Positions 1 to 11,559 of a DNA stretch of 64,000 nucleotides are shown here, piece after piece. The stretch comes from Tulasnella sp. 424 (lineage: Eukaryota; Basidiomycota; Agaricomycetes; Cantharellales; Tulasnellaceae). The notes beneath the pieces are model-generated. The model was not told where the DNA came from. It saw nothing but the letters and a program-made list of their open reading frames with translations, and searched no databases. The stretch covers positions 1 through 64,000 of the forward strand of contig WSUB01000189.1 of the NCBI GenBank assembly GCA_019633425.1, given 5' to 3'. The position numbers and the translations under genes were made by a program. Every line of letters starts with the position of its first letter. Positions within the stretch are counted from its first letter, which is position 1.

Positions 1-29
1 CTGGTGGCCCAATATATAGCATATGTGTA

Positions 30-2361
30 CTATATAGTTTTCCTAAGAAATATATCCCAAAAGGCTTTTTGCTGATGAGCAGCCTTTTGCGAAGCTGCTC
101 CCTTCTTTTGACCTTTGGATGGCTGATCAGTAACGGATGGTAATGTATGAGATGAGGTCACGGGAGAGTTAAGAGCTGTGGAAGACGCTGATCGAGACGC
201 TGAGGCTGTGGTGGAAGCTTGGCGACCCTTCCCTGCTACGGTTGGCTTTGAGGGCAGCGAAGGTTTTGATTTCTTGGGCCGAGGAACTTCATCGGCATCA
301 ATGTCGACGTTGTCCAAGTCCATCTCCTCGCTGTTTGACCCGGTCCTTGAAACGGCATGTGGGGCATCTGGCTTTCGCTTAAGGGTCTTGGTACTCGGAG
401 CTGGAGCGGTCAGCCCGTCGATGTCCATGGGCTGGGCTACAAAGAAATAAAAAAACATTCACGTTAATCATACGGTTGCAGTGATCCTGATGGCCTCCTC
501 ACCGGTCGCCTTGGCTTGCTTCTTGGTTGTTGAACCCTGAGGAAGCCCACCTGAAGGACCGTTGCCTTGACGTGCAGGAGGAACTATGAAGAATTTGCTT
601 GAGTAGAATCCACCGAGGCCGAACAAACTGAATCTTTGTACCTTTTGGCGGGGCCTTGGAAGCTGGGGCTTTCGCCGGGGCCTTGGATGCCGGGGCTTTC
701 GGCGGGGCCTTGGATGCTTGGGCTTTCGGCGGGGGTTTGGATGCTTGGGCTTTCGGCGGGACCTTGGATGCTTGGGCTTTCGGCGGGGGTTTGGATGCTT
801 GGGCTTTCGGCAGGAGCTTGGATGCCTGGGCTTTCGGTGTGGGCTTGGAAGTGGAAGATGTCGTTGTGCCTGTTGGTTTCTTCGGCCCGTTGGTTGTAGT
901 CTTCATACCCTCACAACGAGATATAGTTCCAGATCAGTTAAGAGATGTCCCACGTCGGTAGGACGACTTACTGCCGCCTTAGCATTGCCTTTCCCTCGAG
1001 GCTGCCGGTAAAAACGAGGAGGAAGGAGGGAAAGAGAACGAAGAGAAAGGGAAGCGGGTGGAGGAAAAAGGTAAGAAGAGTGAGAATATGACCATATACA
1101 CGCATGGTGGAGCGACATACCGCTTGAGCTATAGCACCTTGGCCTCTCGAGGCCGAACAAGTTGCCCGTATCACTGCAGGCTCCTCATCGTTGGCGTCCG
1201 GAACGGCACTCCTGGACTGGTGGGGCATCGATATGTTAATTGTAAAGTGGTCGCGACTATCAGAGTTAGATGAAGAGGAGGTGAACGTCCAAGTCAGACA
1301 TCGCGGGATCTGAGGCTCGATTATAAGATGAAGGCCAGTTCCTGCTGGACATGAAACCTGCATGCAACGAGCCCAGTCACCGGCGCACGACACAGGACTT
1401 GAACCCGTAGAATTTCGTGGCGTTTGCGGTTCCGAGAGTGAAAACGGTGCTACTTGATTGGGTGGGTCGCCGTCGAGTGTATCCTCATGCCCTTGAGATG
1501 AGCGCAGTGATTGGAATGGATTGAATGATCCGGAGTTGAAATTGGGGTTAAGTCGTGGTGATCGAGGTTGTTGATCGGGGTCTGCAGGTGTGGGGGTGGG
1601 GAAGGGAGGGCTTGACGGAACTGGAGAGGCGGAAGGGCTCTGAAGGTTGAGCAGCAAGTTGGATCGCCGGGGGGAAGTGAGTGGAGAGCTCGAGACTTGT
1701 TGAATATTGTCGATATTGCGGTACCCGTTGATCGAGACTTGGGATGCTAAGATAGACGCCAGGCTGGCTGGGGCGGAAGTTGAGATTTCGGATTCGCGGT
1801 CCAATTCCGATCTTGGCAAGAACGGCGATGTGCCATATGACGTCCCAAGTCCGGCCAGGGAGTTGAGAGGGTGTGGATCGAGGGAATGCTGGTTGGGTGT
1901 ATTGATGGCTTGACCCAGGTTCGGCAGAGAAAAAGACAAGTTGGTCTTGACGGAGGCGATTGGCGGTGATGAAGGTGCCGGTGTTGTACTAGGGCTCGAT
2001 GGTGGGGCAGTGGGCATGAGGGCCAGAGGCCTCAGTCCACTCACTCTTGGGCGGGGTGTTTCCGCCCTGTGGGCGAAACTTGAAGTCGTTGACATCAGCA
2101 CTAATAGAACAGTTGACAGACAAAAATACCATGAGAGTCGATAATAGCGAATAGTTTAGTGGCATACTCACCAAGATTATTCTGAAAAATGCCTAATCCT
2201 TTCCTTGGGTCCTCCAAAGCTACAGTATAGGGCGTCATGTTGTGATGGGTAGCTAGTCCTCCGCCCTCGACAGGATCGCCGACCGATCCAGAAGTAATTT
2301 TCAAGCCGTCCGCGAAAACCGCCGCTCGAAATTGCTCGTCATTATGCATTCCGGATTCCAT
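30..2361 (-). CDS. Multi-exon low-complexity hypothetical protein
   Basis: I do not recognise this gene. Several minus-strand open segments join through plausible 50-130 bp GT-AG introns: a first exon with ATG near 2361, a large Ser/Pro-rich exon (about 2101-1125), short exons near 1010 and 905, a lysine/alanine repeat exon (about 906-640), and a last exon (434-30) ending in TAG. The protein is almost wholly disordered. It is Ser/Pro-rich in the middle, carries seven 9-residue KAQASKPPP-like repeats, and has an acidic MDID/EEMDLD stretch followed by basic KRK and PKKSK motifs that could be nuclear localisation signals. No catalytic domain is visible. The start is uncertain: an upstream open segment reaches 2623, but I could not join it in frame. 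Confidence 0.5.
650..840 (-). repeat. 27-bp coding minisatellite (KAQASKxPP)
   Basis: About seven tandem 27-bp units, each encoding a variant of K-A-(Q/P)-A-S-K-(P/L/V/A)-P-P on the minus strand. The unit keeps the reading frame of the surrounding hypothetical gene, so copy-number changes would lengthen or shorten the protein without breaking it. Confidence 0.85.
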
Positions 2362-2936
2362 TAATATTTGTAAGTGCCGATCAGTCCTAGAGCAAAGTTT
2401 GAGGAGGGTCAGAGAGCGGAAATGGGTGTGCAATGTGGTCGTGGATACTCAAAGGCAAGGATTGAAAATCCCAGATACGAAACTGGTCCCAGAAAAGTTG
2501 AGGTTTAGCTTTCCAAGGAAATCTGGGTTGGCGAGGAAGGCTGGGTGAAACCCCGGATCTGGGATGAGCTTCACTGCACGAATTCGAAGTGAGGGTCGGA
2601 AGATGAGATGGGTCCTCAAACATCGTGTCTAAATCCTTAAATAAGGATGAAACACGAGGTCAAGCCTTTAAGCGCGAAGAGGGTTGGATCTTGTATTGGG
2701 AGCATCCGACAGACTTTGGCTTTGACGGCGAACTGCTTTGTATGGAGACGTAAGAGTGAGCAACGTGTGGTTGAAGAATGGACGGGCTCCCACGCTTGTT
2801 CTATTGTTCGAATTGACTTTGCGAACAATTTCAACCAGCCCTCTAGACTCTACCTCACCGATATAAGTACTAGACAGAATGATACTTCGTCGAGCTCCCC
2901 ATCCACTCGTTGTCACTGAAACCCTACTCCGATACC

Positions 2937-4721
2937 ATGCAAACACAGGGAGGCACCAAAGAAACCGGCGACGAGTCTCGTTTGTATCTCGTTCGTTGTT
3001 GACCTGTTCATGTGCTAACCTCCTTATTCTCTCCAATTTCAGCACCGACTACGCTCTCCGCAAGTCAACGTACTCAACCTGCTCACTCCAAGCAACTTGT
3101 CACGTCGAATGAGGCGTCAATGGTGAGCCTCAAAGGTATGTTCGCCCTTATTTGATTCTTGACCGTCGCAATTCACTGGCCTTATCGTCACGGCAGCCCC
3201 TGCTCATGCCATCACGGGTCGTATCTCACCAAGTTGGCCATTCAGTCAAGGTATGCCGCATTCCAATAAGGTCTCTGTGTTCATTACACTGACTGCATCT
3301 CTCACTCCCAGAGCTGCCGCTTGGTCTTCGGCACCAACGACAATCCGACAACCCAACGAATGTTGAACCTCCCGTCGCCAACCAGCCAGGACCTCGCTTG
3401 TTAGGACTCACATGTGAGTAAAGAGGAGGTACCATCGCTATCGGTCGATGCAATACTCACCACCCTATTGTGCCGCCACTAGTGCCTCCGAGTCGACGCC
3501 AACAGCCAACGATTCAAGTCGCGACACACCAACCGAACCCAGTGCCTGCCCCCGCCAACCCCGGTCCCACTTGGATGAAGGCTTGTCTTCCGAAGCCCCA
3601 GTACACACTCGGTCAACTGCCATCCAACAATCCATCTCATGCACCAAGCAAGACCGGGTTTCACCCTTCGCACTGGCAACTTGGCTACAACACGATTCAA
3701 CAATGCTCAGCTTGCCGTAGCGTCGCCATATCGCCACTCATTTTGGTATGCTCTTGTAGTGCCGAACACGCACTGTGTGCAAGCCACCTTGATCTCTTTG
3801 AAGCGGGCTTTCCCTGTCGCATCAAACACGAATGTGAGGATGATCCCGACAACGGCGATGGCGTCGACGGACGATATCAAGGCAAGACAAAGAAAAGCCG
3901 AAACGACTCGGACCTGGATAGTGAGAAGTATCCTCACGTCAATTAGAGATTTACCTCTGCTTACAATCGTCGCATTCTGCATAGGCCCTCTCAAGTCCAA
4001 CACCCAACCTTTCCGCTCCATCTTCATCCAGCGTCTTTCGACGGCACCAAACGGTCATCAAGCTAACTCCAACCTGGCCGCATCCTTTCCTCGCTTACCC
4101 CAGTCAACTCCCCGGCGGGCTCGATCACCATCTACCATCTCCTATGTCACGCCTGAAAGTTCTCCGAATGTCGACGTGAAAGACGAAGATGGCACTCCCT
4201 CGGTTTGCTCATTGCGTTTATACTGGAGCTTTGGTGTTCAGACGGAGGAAAGTATTGAAGAAAGTAAGTATGAATATTTCGGATGCATCGCCACACTTCT
4301 AACATCGTGTCCACTTAGCTTCAATTTACTTTGATGCGAAGAGTTTCTCTACAACGGATATCGGCGCCGATTCAGCTGTTCAATCCGGGCTGGCAGACAC
4401 ACAATCCGAGACATCCGAACAGTTGAGTCCTGTTACGGCACACAGTAAGAGGACTCTTCACTTTTAATAGCCGGTTTGCTCACATTTTTGTTCTGCTCAG
4501 AACCGCTCTCTGTGCAAGTTCCAAATGCATTACCTCTAAGGTTGCCATCACCATCATCGTCCGACCTGCTGGAGCTTGGCTCGTTCACATCCGCGCAGCC
4601 AGGTGAGAGATCTGATAGTCTCGAAGTCGTGGATGGGGCAAGTGGAGAGGGGGAAGGATCAGTCGTGCAGGAGGACGAAGAAGCGATATCTCGATGGGAT
4701 CGAGGTAGATATATTCATTAG
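2937..4721 (+). CDS. Multi-exon hypothetical protein with a Cys-rich patch
   Basis: Function not recognised. From ATG 2937, about eight exons join in frame through short GT-AG introns (donors near 2971, 3135, 3252, 3414, 3920, 4263 and 4444) to a TAG at 4721. This gives a protein of roughly 450 residues. The N-terminal half is polar and proline-rich. The middle has a cysteine cluster, CSACRS followed by VCSCSAEHALC and later PC and HEC, that could bind metal. The C-terminal part is acidic and serine-rich (SPSSSD, EGEGS, QEDEE). The clean frame-preserving splices argue that it is a real gene. It lies just upstream of a CACTA transposase, but nothing shows it was captured by the element. Confidence 0.55.
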
Positions 4722-5058
4722 TGTGCTCGAATATATGATGGTGCTTGGGATCCAAATCGGTGCAGTGTGTAATAGTCTCGGGGGTGATATAATACTCCTG
4801 GCAGTGTTTGTTCTAAACTCAATCGCGTCAACGTCCAACACTTCCCTTGTCCCTCCACCACCAATCTCACAATCAGTATATTTCTTCCCAATCCTCAATA
4901 TCTCACTTTCTACGTCCCCATGACTTACTCTAACTTACAAAACCTGAACCTAATCGCTGTGAGAAACCACAACAGCCCCGTGGTCATTTTAATGCTGGCT
5001 GCTCGCCCAAGTCTCCCGTCAACAGCCCCCTCCTATCCTCACCACTACACCCTCATCC
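4722..5058. other. Intergenic; expected left part of the CACTA element
   Basis: No convincing gene. This stretch should hold the promoter and possibly the left terminus of the CACTA element. I looked for a CACTGTGTACCCC-like sequence facing inward and found none. Confidence 0.4.
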
Positions 5059-8000
5059 ATGCAGCCCACCAGTCCTCCATCTCCCAGCCACCCTGCAAGT
5101 ACCTCCAACAATGCAACTTCTCAGCCAAATCGTGTGCACTGTCCCCATTGCGATAGGTACCTCCACCCGTCGACCGTCTCGAAGCATATCCAAAAGCCAA
5201 GGAAAGCCCGGAACCAAGCGGACGATCCAAATTCCCCCTCGGAGTTGCCAGCCTCATATTATCTTCCTCGTCCTACACCATCATCCGTTCGTGAGGCCCA
5301 GCCACAGTCTCCACCACAAGACCAACCGCAGCTTCCACCACAAGATCAATCGCAGCCCACAGCGCAAGACCAACCAAGCTCTCCCACCACCCCAGAGCCC
5401 AACGTGACTGTAGAGGGTGAAGAAGACGGTGACTGGATCGATACCGAGATCAACGAGGAACCGGTTGAGGCGGATACCGCGTGGGGCGGGGTCGACGACA
5501 GCAACCTGTCGGTTAGTGCTGAACCCCTCGATCCCTTCGAGACGGTACCCCCACACCCCTTCGAGACGATGGACGTCAATGGCATGCTCAAGGAGCTTCG
5601 GGACCTCCAAGCAGGAAGACTACGTAAGTTGCTCAGTACAATATTGTTCACTCAGCCGCTAATTTCTTATCGCAACGGCTAGGCCGAACAGCTATCTCAA
5701 CCGAGTCGCCAGAGTTCACGCATATCAAAGCTTTCAAGCTGCAGATGGAGATCAATCTAGGCCATAACGCTTTTCACAAACTACGGCGCACGTTTCCGGA
5801 ACTCCCTCTCCCATCACTCAAAGTTCTTCGGCGTGAAATGAAGAGCTTGAGCGGACTTTCCTGCACATTGTTCAACATGTGCATCAACTCTTGCATGCTG
5901 TTTGCCGGCAAATACTCCCTTCTATCCCGTTGCATGTATTGCCGCCATCCTCGCCGTCGACCGAACAAACGGCCATACAAACAGTTTCATTATCTTCCTT
6001 TCACTCCCCAAGTCCAAGCACTTTATGCGAACACCAACTCCGCTCGCATGATGCGTTACCGCCACGAGCATCATGACGACAACACGTATCGCGATGATGG
6101 ACGGATCTCAGACGTCTACGACTCGGTGCTCTACCGCAAACTCCGCGAGTCGCACGTCGTCGTCAACGGGAAACGTCTTGACCATAGATTTTTCTCGGGT
6201 CCACGGGACGTTTTCCTCACCTGCATGACCGACGGTTTCCAAGTCTTCAAGCGAGCGAAGCACACCGCCTGGCCTATCCTTCTTGTGAATATGAACCTCG
6301 ACCCCGCCATCCGTTATCAATGGGAAAACCTCATCTGCATTGGTCTGATACCTGGACCAAAAAAGCCGAAGAACTTCAATAGCTTCATGTGGGTGTACAC
6401 GGAGGAGTTGATCCAGGCGGCACAAGGCGTCTCCACCTATGACGCCGAGGCCGACGGAATGTTCGATCTTCATATCTATGTGCCACTCGGATCAGGTGAT
6501 ATGCCTGCTATCGCCTCCGCCTTTACGTGCACGAAGAACCACAATGCAAAACATCCGTGTCGTTTCTGTCAGATCGAAGGGGTTCGGATCGCCATGAAGG
6601 GCCCCGCAACATCAAACAACCCCGTTCACTACGTTCCAATGACTCGTCCCGCTGGTTACCCAGCAAATCCACTCACCGCCGCAAACCTCCAAGCAATCAG
6701 TCACGACGAATTCCTTACCCGAGCCAAACTCGTCGACCACGCGGCAACAGTCAACGACCGCAAGGAGCTAGCGCAACTCTACGGGATTAACACCACCCCC
6801 GTCATGTCTCGCATCCCCGGAATCTGCTTCCCATACTCCTTCCCCTCGGACTTCATGCACCTACTCGAAAACCTCCTCAAGAACTATGTTCTACTTATTT
6901 CCGGGGACTTCAAGAAGCTCAAGGCCGGTCGAGAAAGCTATGTCATCTCCAAAAAGGCATGGAATGAAATCGGTAATGAAACGGTCAAGGCAAATGCGAC
7001 GATCCCGGCCTCCTTCGGACGTCGCATCCCGAACATTGCCCAGGACCGTACATTCTTTACTGCCGAAGCCTATCTCGTTTGGTTCACCCTCTATGCTCCC
7101 ATACTCCTCCGAAACCGCTTTGCACGCCCAAAATACTACAAACATTTCACCCTCCTTATCAACATCATCAACCGCCTATTTTCGCTTGTCTCCACCCGTG
7201 ATGAGCGAGCCACCCTCCGCAAGGATATTGTGAGATGGTATGCGGAATACGAACAGTGAGTTATCATCTCGATATATTAGCGACGGACTCAGTCCTAATT
7301 CAAGGTTTCTTTATCAGAATATTCTATCAATATAACGCATCCCGACTGCCGACCTGCCTCATCACAGTCCACACCTGGCTACACCTCGTTGACCTGATGG
7401 AGCAGGCTGGCCCTCTATGGGGCTACTGGTGTTGGGTGATGGAGCGGTATTGCAGTCGTTTGCTCCGTGCCGTTTCATCAAGGAAGTACCCGTACGCCTC
7501 CCTTAATCGCCGCATCCTTGAAACCCAGAGTCTCCTTGCTATCCGCAATATCTACAACTTGCAAGATTCACTTCCACGCTACACGCTCGCCCACCTTCCT
7601 CGTACCAAAGCAGTTTTGGAAACAAAACAGGGCCGTTACTCTGACCTCAGATTGATCGGGCCCTCGCAAGTCCTCAAGCTTGAGCAGACGGAACATGCCT
7701 CACTTCGGAACCGCATCGCGATCCACCTCATGACCCAAAATGGAGTAAGAAGCCGGTCATTGGTCCTCTCCCACCTTCCAAAGAAGATCACCCAGTGGGC
7801 AAAAATCCATCTCGATGACGGTGGCGATGTTGTCTCATCCGTCCACAGGGACAACCGAAGCGAAGACAATCAACGGGTTGCCACGTTCTGTCAGTATGAG
7901 CTCCTAGTGGACTCTCTGGCCCATGACCGTACTGTACGGCCAGTACTTGATGGGAAGACCTTCTTCGGAGAACTCGAACGAATTCTCGTGGTCCAGTTGC

Positions 8001-8257
8001 GCCGGAATAGGGAGATCAATCAGTTGAAGGATGAAATACTGGTTCTCCTTGATATCCGTTCATGCGATACACTTCAAGACGCCCATGGCTTCTATGAATA
8101 TGAGCGGTACGGTCCACGTGAGATTGTTGACGCTTCGGCGCTCCGTGCTGCCGTCGGAAGGATAAAGAATGGAGTGCGGTGGACATTTGTGCGCCGACCT
8201 GGGGTTTTTGAGCACGCAACATATACTTATGAGGAGTCTGATTATGATTCCGATTGA
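5059..8257 (+). CDS. CACTA/EnSpm transposase (Tnp2 family)
   Basis: Three exons, 5059-5623, 5683-7255 and 7318-8257, join in frame to give about 1,020 residues. Exon 1 starts with a C2H2-like motif (HCPHCDRYLHPSTVSKHIQ) and continues into a Pro/Gln-rich linker. Exon 2 carries the Tnp2 transposase core typical of CACTA (CMC superfamily) elements. Recognisable blocks are DGFQVFKRAKHTAWPIL, ENLICIGLIPGPKKPK, and a CTKNHNAKHPCRFCQIEGVR zinc-ribbon-like block. The C-terminal exon has the family's LPTCLITVHTWLHL and PLWGYWCWVMERYC motifs. There are no internal stops, so the protein may be functional. Such transposases act in the nucleus on CACTA terminal repeats. The right terminus lies 200 bp downstream; the left one was not found. 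Confidence 0.88.
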
Positions 8258-8450
8258 TAATTTATTCCTATTTACTCGTAAAAGTGTACATATCGCCGCT
8301 ACTCTACTCTATATGGTGACTAGTAATGACCTGGGTTTTAAGCCAAGTTTTCGAACTGGGAGTCGAGACCCGACTTACCGGCCTTCCTCAATCTGGGTTA
8401 AAAACTGGGATAAATTGGTGGCTGGGTCAAATCCAGGATTTAGTCCGGGG

Positions 8451-8466
8451 TCTGGGGTACACAGTG
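8451..8466 (-). repeat. Right terminal inverted repeat of the CACTA element
   Basis: Read on the minus strand it begins CACTGTGTACCCCAGA. It abuts the point where HNH-family homology starts (GGAGGAAGCGG, shared with the other copies), so it is the physical end of the element. Confidence 0.7.
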
Positions 8467-8769
8467 TGGAGGAAGCGGCGACAAAGTGCAGTGATATTAC
8501 ATAGCCGAAAGAAATACGCGGCGTAAACTTGAGCAAGAGCGTGTAGTGCTTCGTCGGTTTCACATGATTCTATCTCCTTCTGAACGTTGTCGCATCCCTC
8601 ACTGGTCGGAGCCTCGCGCATCATGTAGCCAAGAACCACACATTTGGAGCGAGGATCGCTGCGCAAGGGCATTCCCTGCGGATCTTTCGAGTGCGAGACA
8701 TCGCTCGTAGGCAAGAAAGGGGAGAGAATTCGGAGTGTAATCACTTGGGGGTAGATCTTGAGGACCCAT
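8467..8769 (-). pseudogene. HNH_2-family gene stub (exon 1 only), cut by CACTA element
   Basis: The minus-strand sequence from an ATG near 8769 matches exon 1 of the three HNH genes downstream (motifs YERCLALERSA, MMREAPTS, CDNVQKEIESCETDEAL) and runs into intron 1 (GTAATATCACTGC). It then stops at the CACTA terminus. The exons with the HNH motif are absent on both sides of the transposon within this window. The region between the LERSA and MMREAP blocks is also out of frame relative to the intact copy. It is a non-functional remnant. Confidence 0.8.
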
Positions 8770-8805
8770 GTCAAACGAGCTGTATCGGGACAAAGAGAAG
8801 GAAAG

Positions 8806-8838
8806 GCGGTAGGTAGGTAGGTAGGTAGGTAGGTAGGG
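8806..8838. repeat. (TAGG)n tetranucleotide microsatellite
   Basis: About seven to eight uninterrupted GTAG/TAGG units, directly upstream of the HNH stub. Confidence 0.95.
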
Positions 8839-11327
8839 GACATCCGTGGGACCTAGCAAGAGATCGGATGTGGCTTTACCAGTGCTTCGCGCTCCGAGAT
8901 CTTCCGATTCGAACGCGACAAACCAACCTCTTACGAGGAGGCTGCGGGCAACTGGAACGGGTTTCGCCAGACAGGACCGCCCTAGCCTCATTGGGCGACC
9001 TGCTGACTATTCCGCAATCCTTCCAACCAGCTACTACCGGCCGTAAATCCGACCACCACCCGTAAATCCGCCCGATATCCACGAATTTTTGTGCGATAAC
9101 GTTGAAAACTCATATTATATTTTGTATCACTAAATAAAATATAATGACAGAGGAGAAAGTGCGCTCACCTGACACAGGTCGCCGCGAGACGCCCTCCTTT
9201 TTGGGGAGACCCGAAATATTACACACTGTATCGGAAAGTATCCGCTCACCGTTGCTGCCCTCAGAAAGCCACAGCTTAGAGCCATTGCACGGACATTAAG
9301 AAAAGGATAAAGAATGGGCTTGAAATACTCCTGAGGGCCTCCGCGTGATTGGTGTTGACAGGCAGCGGGAATGGTCCGGTGGGAGGTGAGCGGTGAATGC
9401 TGGTCGAGGTGACATCAATGAGAAATCACGCCAGCTGACGCTCTGCCCATCGACCACCCCAGCGACATTTAACGATCCGTCTTCCACCACAATGCCTTCG
9501 CCACTCTTGCCAGTCTTCTCGATCCTCTCGACTCCTCATCAGTCTTACAACTACTCTCTTTTCTCATCGTCACCTTCCCTCTTCTTGCCGTTCGCCCTCG
9601 ATGCGCGCCCTCTGTAACCTCATCAAAGTCGCGACCACGAAAGTCAAAGACAGAGCACAAGGCCGACTCGAGAGATCATCCAACCATGCCTCACTGATGT
9701 GACGCGGCGAGTGGCCGAAGCGTGACCAGATGTGACCGACGTTACGAAACGTGACCTTTTTGCCTGCCAGACCGAGTTTACACTTACGGGTGGTGGTAAA
9801 TCCGACCTCCCCCCGTCCCTGAATCCCCCAGCCCACGGATTCCCTCCAATTCAACCCGCTGCAGGGAAAACTAAATACCTGAAAGGTATACCCACGTCTC
9901 TTACAAGTCTTTTCTCTTATCGGACCCCAAGGAAAAGCGGGTAAAAGTGGTCTATAGAAAAGTTTACGGATCTTAGTACGATATAGTAGAGACGGTCTGC
10001 GCGTAAGCAAATTCGACGCATGACATCGGCATCGCCAGCACGGAACGGCCGATGACCCAAGCTGTAACGCGAGTCTGTTCTTGTTGCTTCTTAGCCCTAG
10101 ACGCGGTGTTTGCTAGTGTCGTGAAGCCCCCGCTCCCTCCCACTCCGCGTTGCTGTATTCGAGACCCTTGAGGATCCGTCGGTGACGTAGTGTTAGTCAG
10201 CCATCTTTGATGCCAACACCATGCTGCTTACATATTGAGGGTGCTAGACACCCCTTCTGCACCAAAATCCAAAATATCAGCGTCAGCGGTAAGTATCCTT
10301 TGCGACCGACACAGCAGTCGTAGGTTCGCCCGAATCGGAGGGTCTTGGTATCGGCGGTGGTGTTGACGCTCGTGGCGTGGGTGGCCTGACTGCCTACTGG
10401 TGTCACTTCGACAAGGACCCCTGTCACTACGCAAAAGGATAGTCCGAAATATATCTACTTGGGCCTGGTCAACTTTCGGGCAATAAGCTCCTCAAACCCG
10501 TCGCGGCACCCTCCAAATGAGGGGGGATAGTCTCACCCCCTCATGATTGATGACCTAGTCGCCGTCAAAGTATAAGAAAAGAAGGCGGCGGGTAGGTTGC
10601 ACACCCCTAGTCACCGGCAGAGAGTGAGGAAATTTCCCTCATTTAGTCGCCTCTTAGTCGCCGTCAAAGAATAAGAAAGATTCGAGGTCCCACATCTAGT
10701 AGGGGATAGTCCCACCTTCGGCTCCTCAGAGGGGGGGATAGGCCGAAATATAATAAAAATTTCCTCCAAACCGGAGAAATATATATACTTTGGTCAAAAC
10801 CTATCCTTCCTATTAGTGACAGGGGTCCTCTTCGACATTTGTGGTCTAATTCTCGTTGCAGCGACCGAGTCCTTACGGGTAGGCCCGACGATGGCAGGGC
10901 CGGCGACGTTGGTCGGTTCGTTGCCATCGGCTTTGTCGGACCCAGTGTTGCTGACATGGGTAGGGACCGACTTTGTTGGGAACGGAGCTGCTGACTCGCT
11001 TATGGACAACTGCGTTGACTTTGTCTGAAACCGCAACCGTAGAGGCGCTGCCGTGCGTCGAGATGAGGGCAGCGCAAATAGAGTTGGGATTTAGGTACGG
11101 ACGAGGACCAAAACACAAGACGAGAAGTAGCAAACACGGGGAGACATATGTACAAGAGCGAAGTAGAAAGAAACAACACAAAGAACAAGAGAGGTACAAA
11201 AAGAAAAGAGAAAAGCACTAATATAGAGTGAGGAAAGACAAAGCGAAAGGTGGGGAAAAAGTGTGGGAATCGGTGCAACAATCCTGCGCGGAGTACCTAG
11301 GCCTAGCCTGTAGAGTGAAAACAGAGG
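8839..11327. other. Gene-poor intergenic stretch with repeat debris
   Basis: No open frame here has support from motifs, paralogues or splice structure. The stretch holds two inverted-repeat structures (around 9044/9798 and 10409/10834). It also has internal direct repeats of a short block beginning TAGTCGCCGTCAAAG (near 10556 and 10652), each close to a GGGGATAGT motif. It looks like accumulated transposon remnants. Confidence 0.5.
10409..10834. repeat. Possible MITE-like element with 34-bp inverted ends
   Basis: The reverse complement of 10409-10442 (CTATCCTTTTGCG followed by TAGTGACAGGGGTCC) matches 10801-10834 at roughly 26-28 of 34 positions. The spacer is about 360 bp, non-coding, and contains short direct repeats. 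No clear target-site duplication was found, so the element type is undetermined. Confidence 0.4.
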
Positions 11328-11559
11328 CTATGGGAACTGGCACATGTAAAGTAGGAAGATTCGTGAGGGTGTTCGCGTACAAGGCATAGAGGAGACCAAG
11401 ACCGAAAGCAAGTCAGGATGAGAGAGAAGAATCCGAACAAAAAAAGAAGAAAAGAAGAAACGATCAAAAAACTCTAGACACCAAGAAGAAAGCGGAAATC
11501 CCTCTGTGTCGTTATCAATGCAGACGCGTCGCATTGGACAACCATTGGGGACGAGCGGA

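Larger units (their letters stand above)
5059..8466 (+). mobile_element. CACTA (EnSpm/CMC) DNA transposon, left end undefined
   Basis: The transposase gene is followed by a non-coding right subterminal region (8258-8466) with several CTGGGT/ACTGGG motifs. It ends in a sequence whose reverse complement is CACTGTGTACCCC, a CACTA-type terminus. Immediately outside, at about 8467, sequence homologous to intron 1 and exon 1 of the HNH gene family begins, which fixes the right boundary by comparison with HNH copies at 12.5, 15.0 and 18.7 kb. The start given is the transposase ATG, because the left inverted repeat could not be located. Confidence 0.75.

Noticed and set aside
2440..2580. CTGGGT-rich stretch resembling the subterminal region of the CACTA element
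   Set aside because: Several CTGGGT/CCCAGA motifs are shared with 8330-8460, but the orientation is that of a second right end, and no CACTG terminus or boundary is visible. Too weak to call a second element.
3768..3785. CACTGTGTGCAAGCC as left terminus of the CACTA element
   Set aside because: Only the first eight bases match the right terminus. It lies inside a coding exon of the hypothetical gene, and the flanks show no matching duplication.
5059..8257. A previously undescribed nucleic-acid-processing system at the transposase locus
   Set aside because: All conserved blocks fit the known Tnp2/CACTA transposase family; nothing beyond a standard element is needed.
8880..8930. Possible tRNA B box on the minus strand (GTTCGAATC)
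   Set aside because: The surrounding bases cannot form the T-arm or acceptor stem.
9570..10010. 146-codon minus-strand open frame
   Set aside because: No recognisable motif, no paralogue in the window, and it lies in repeat debris.
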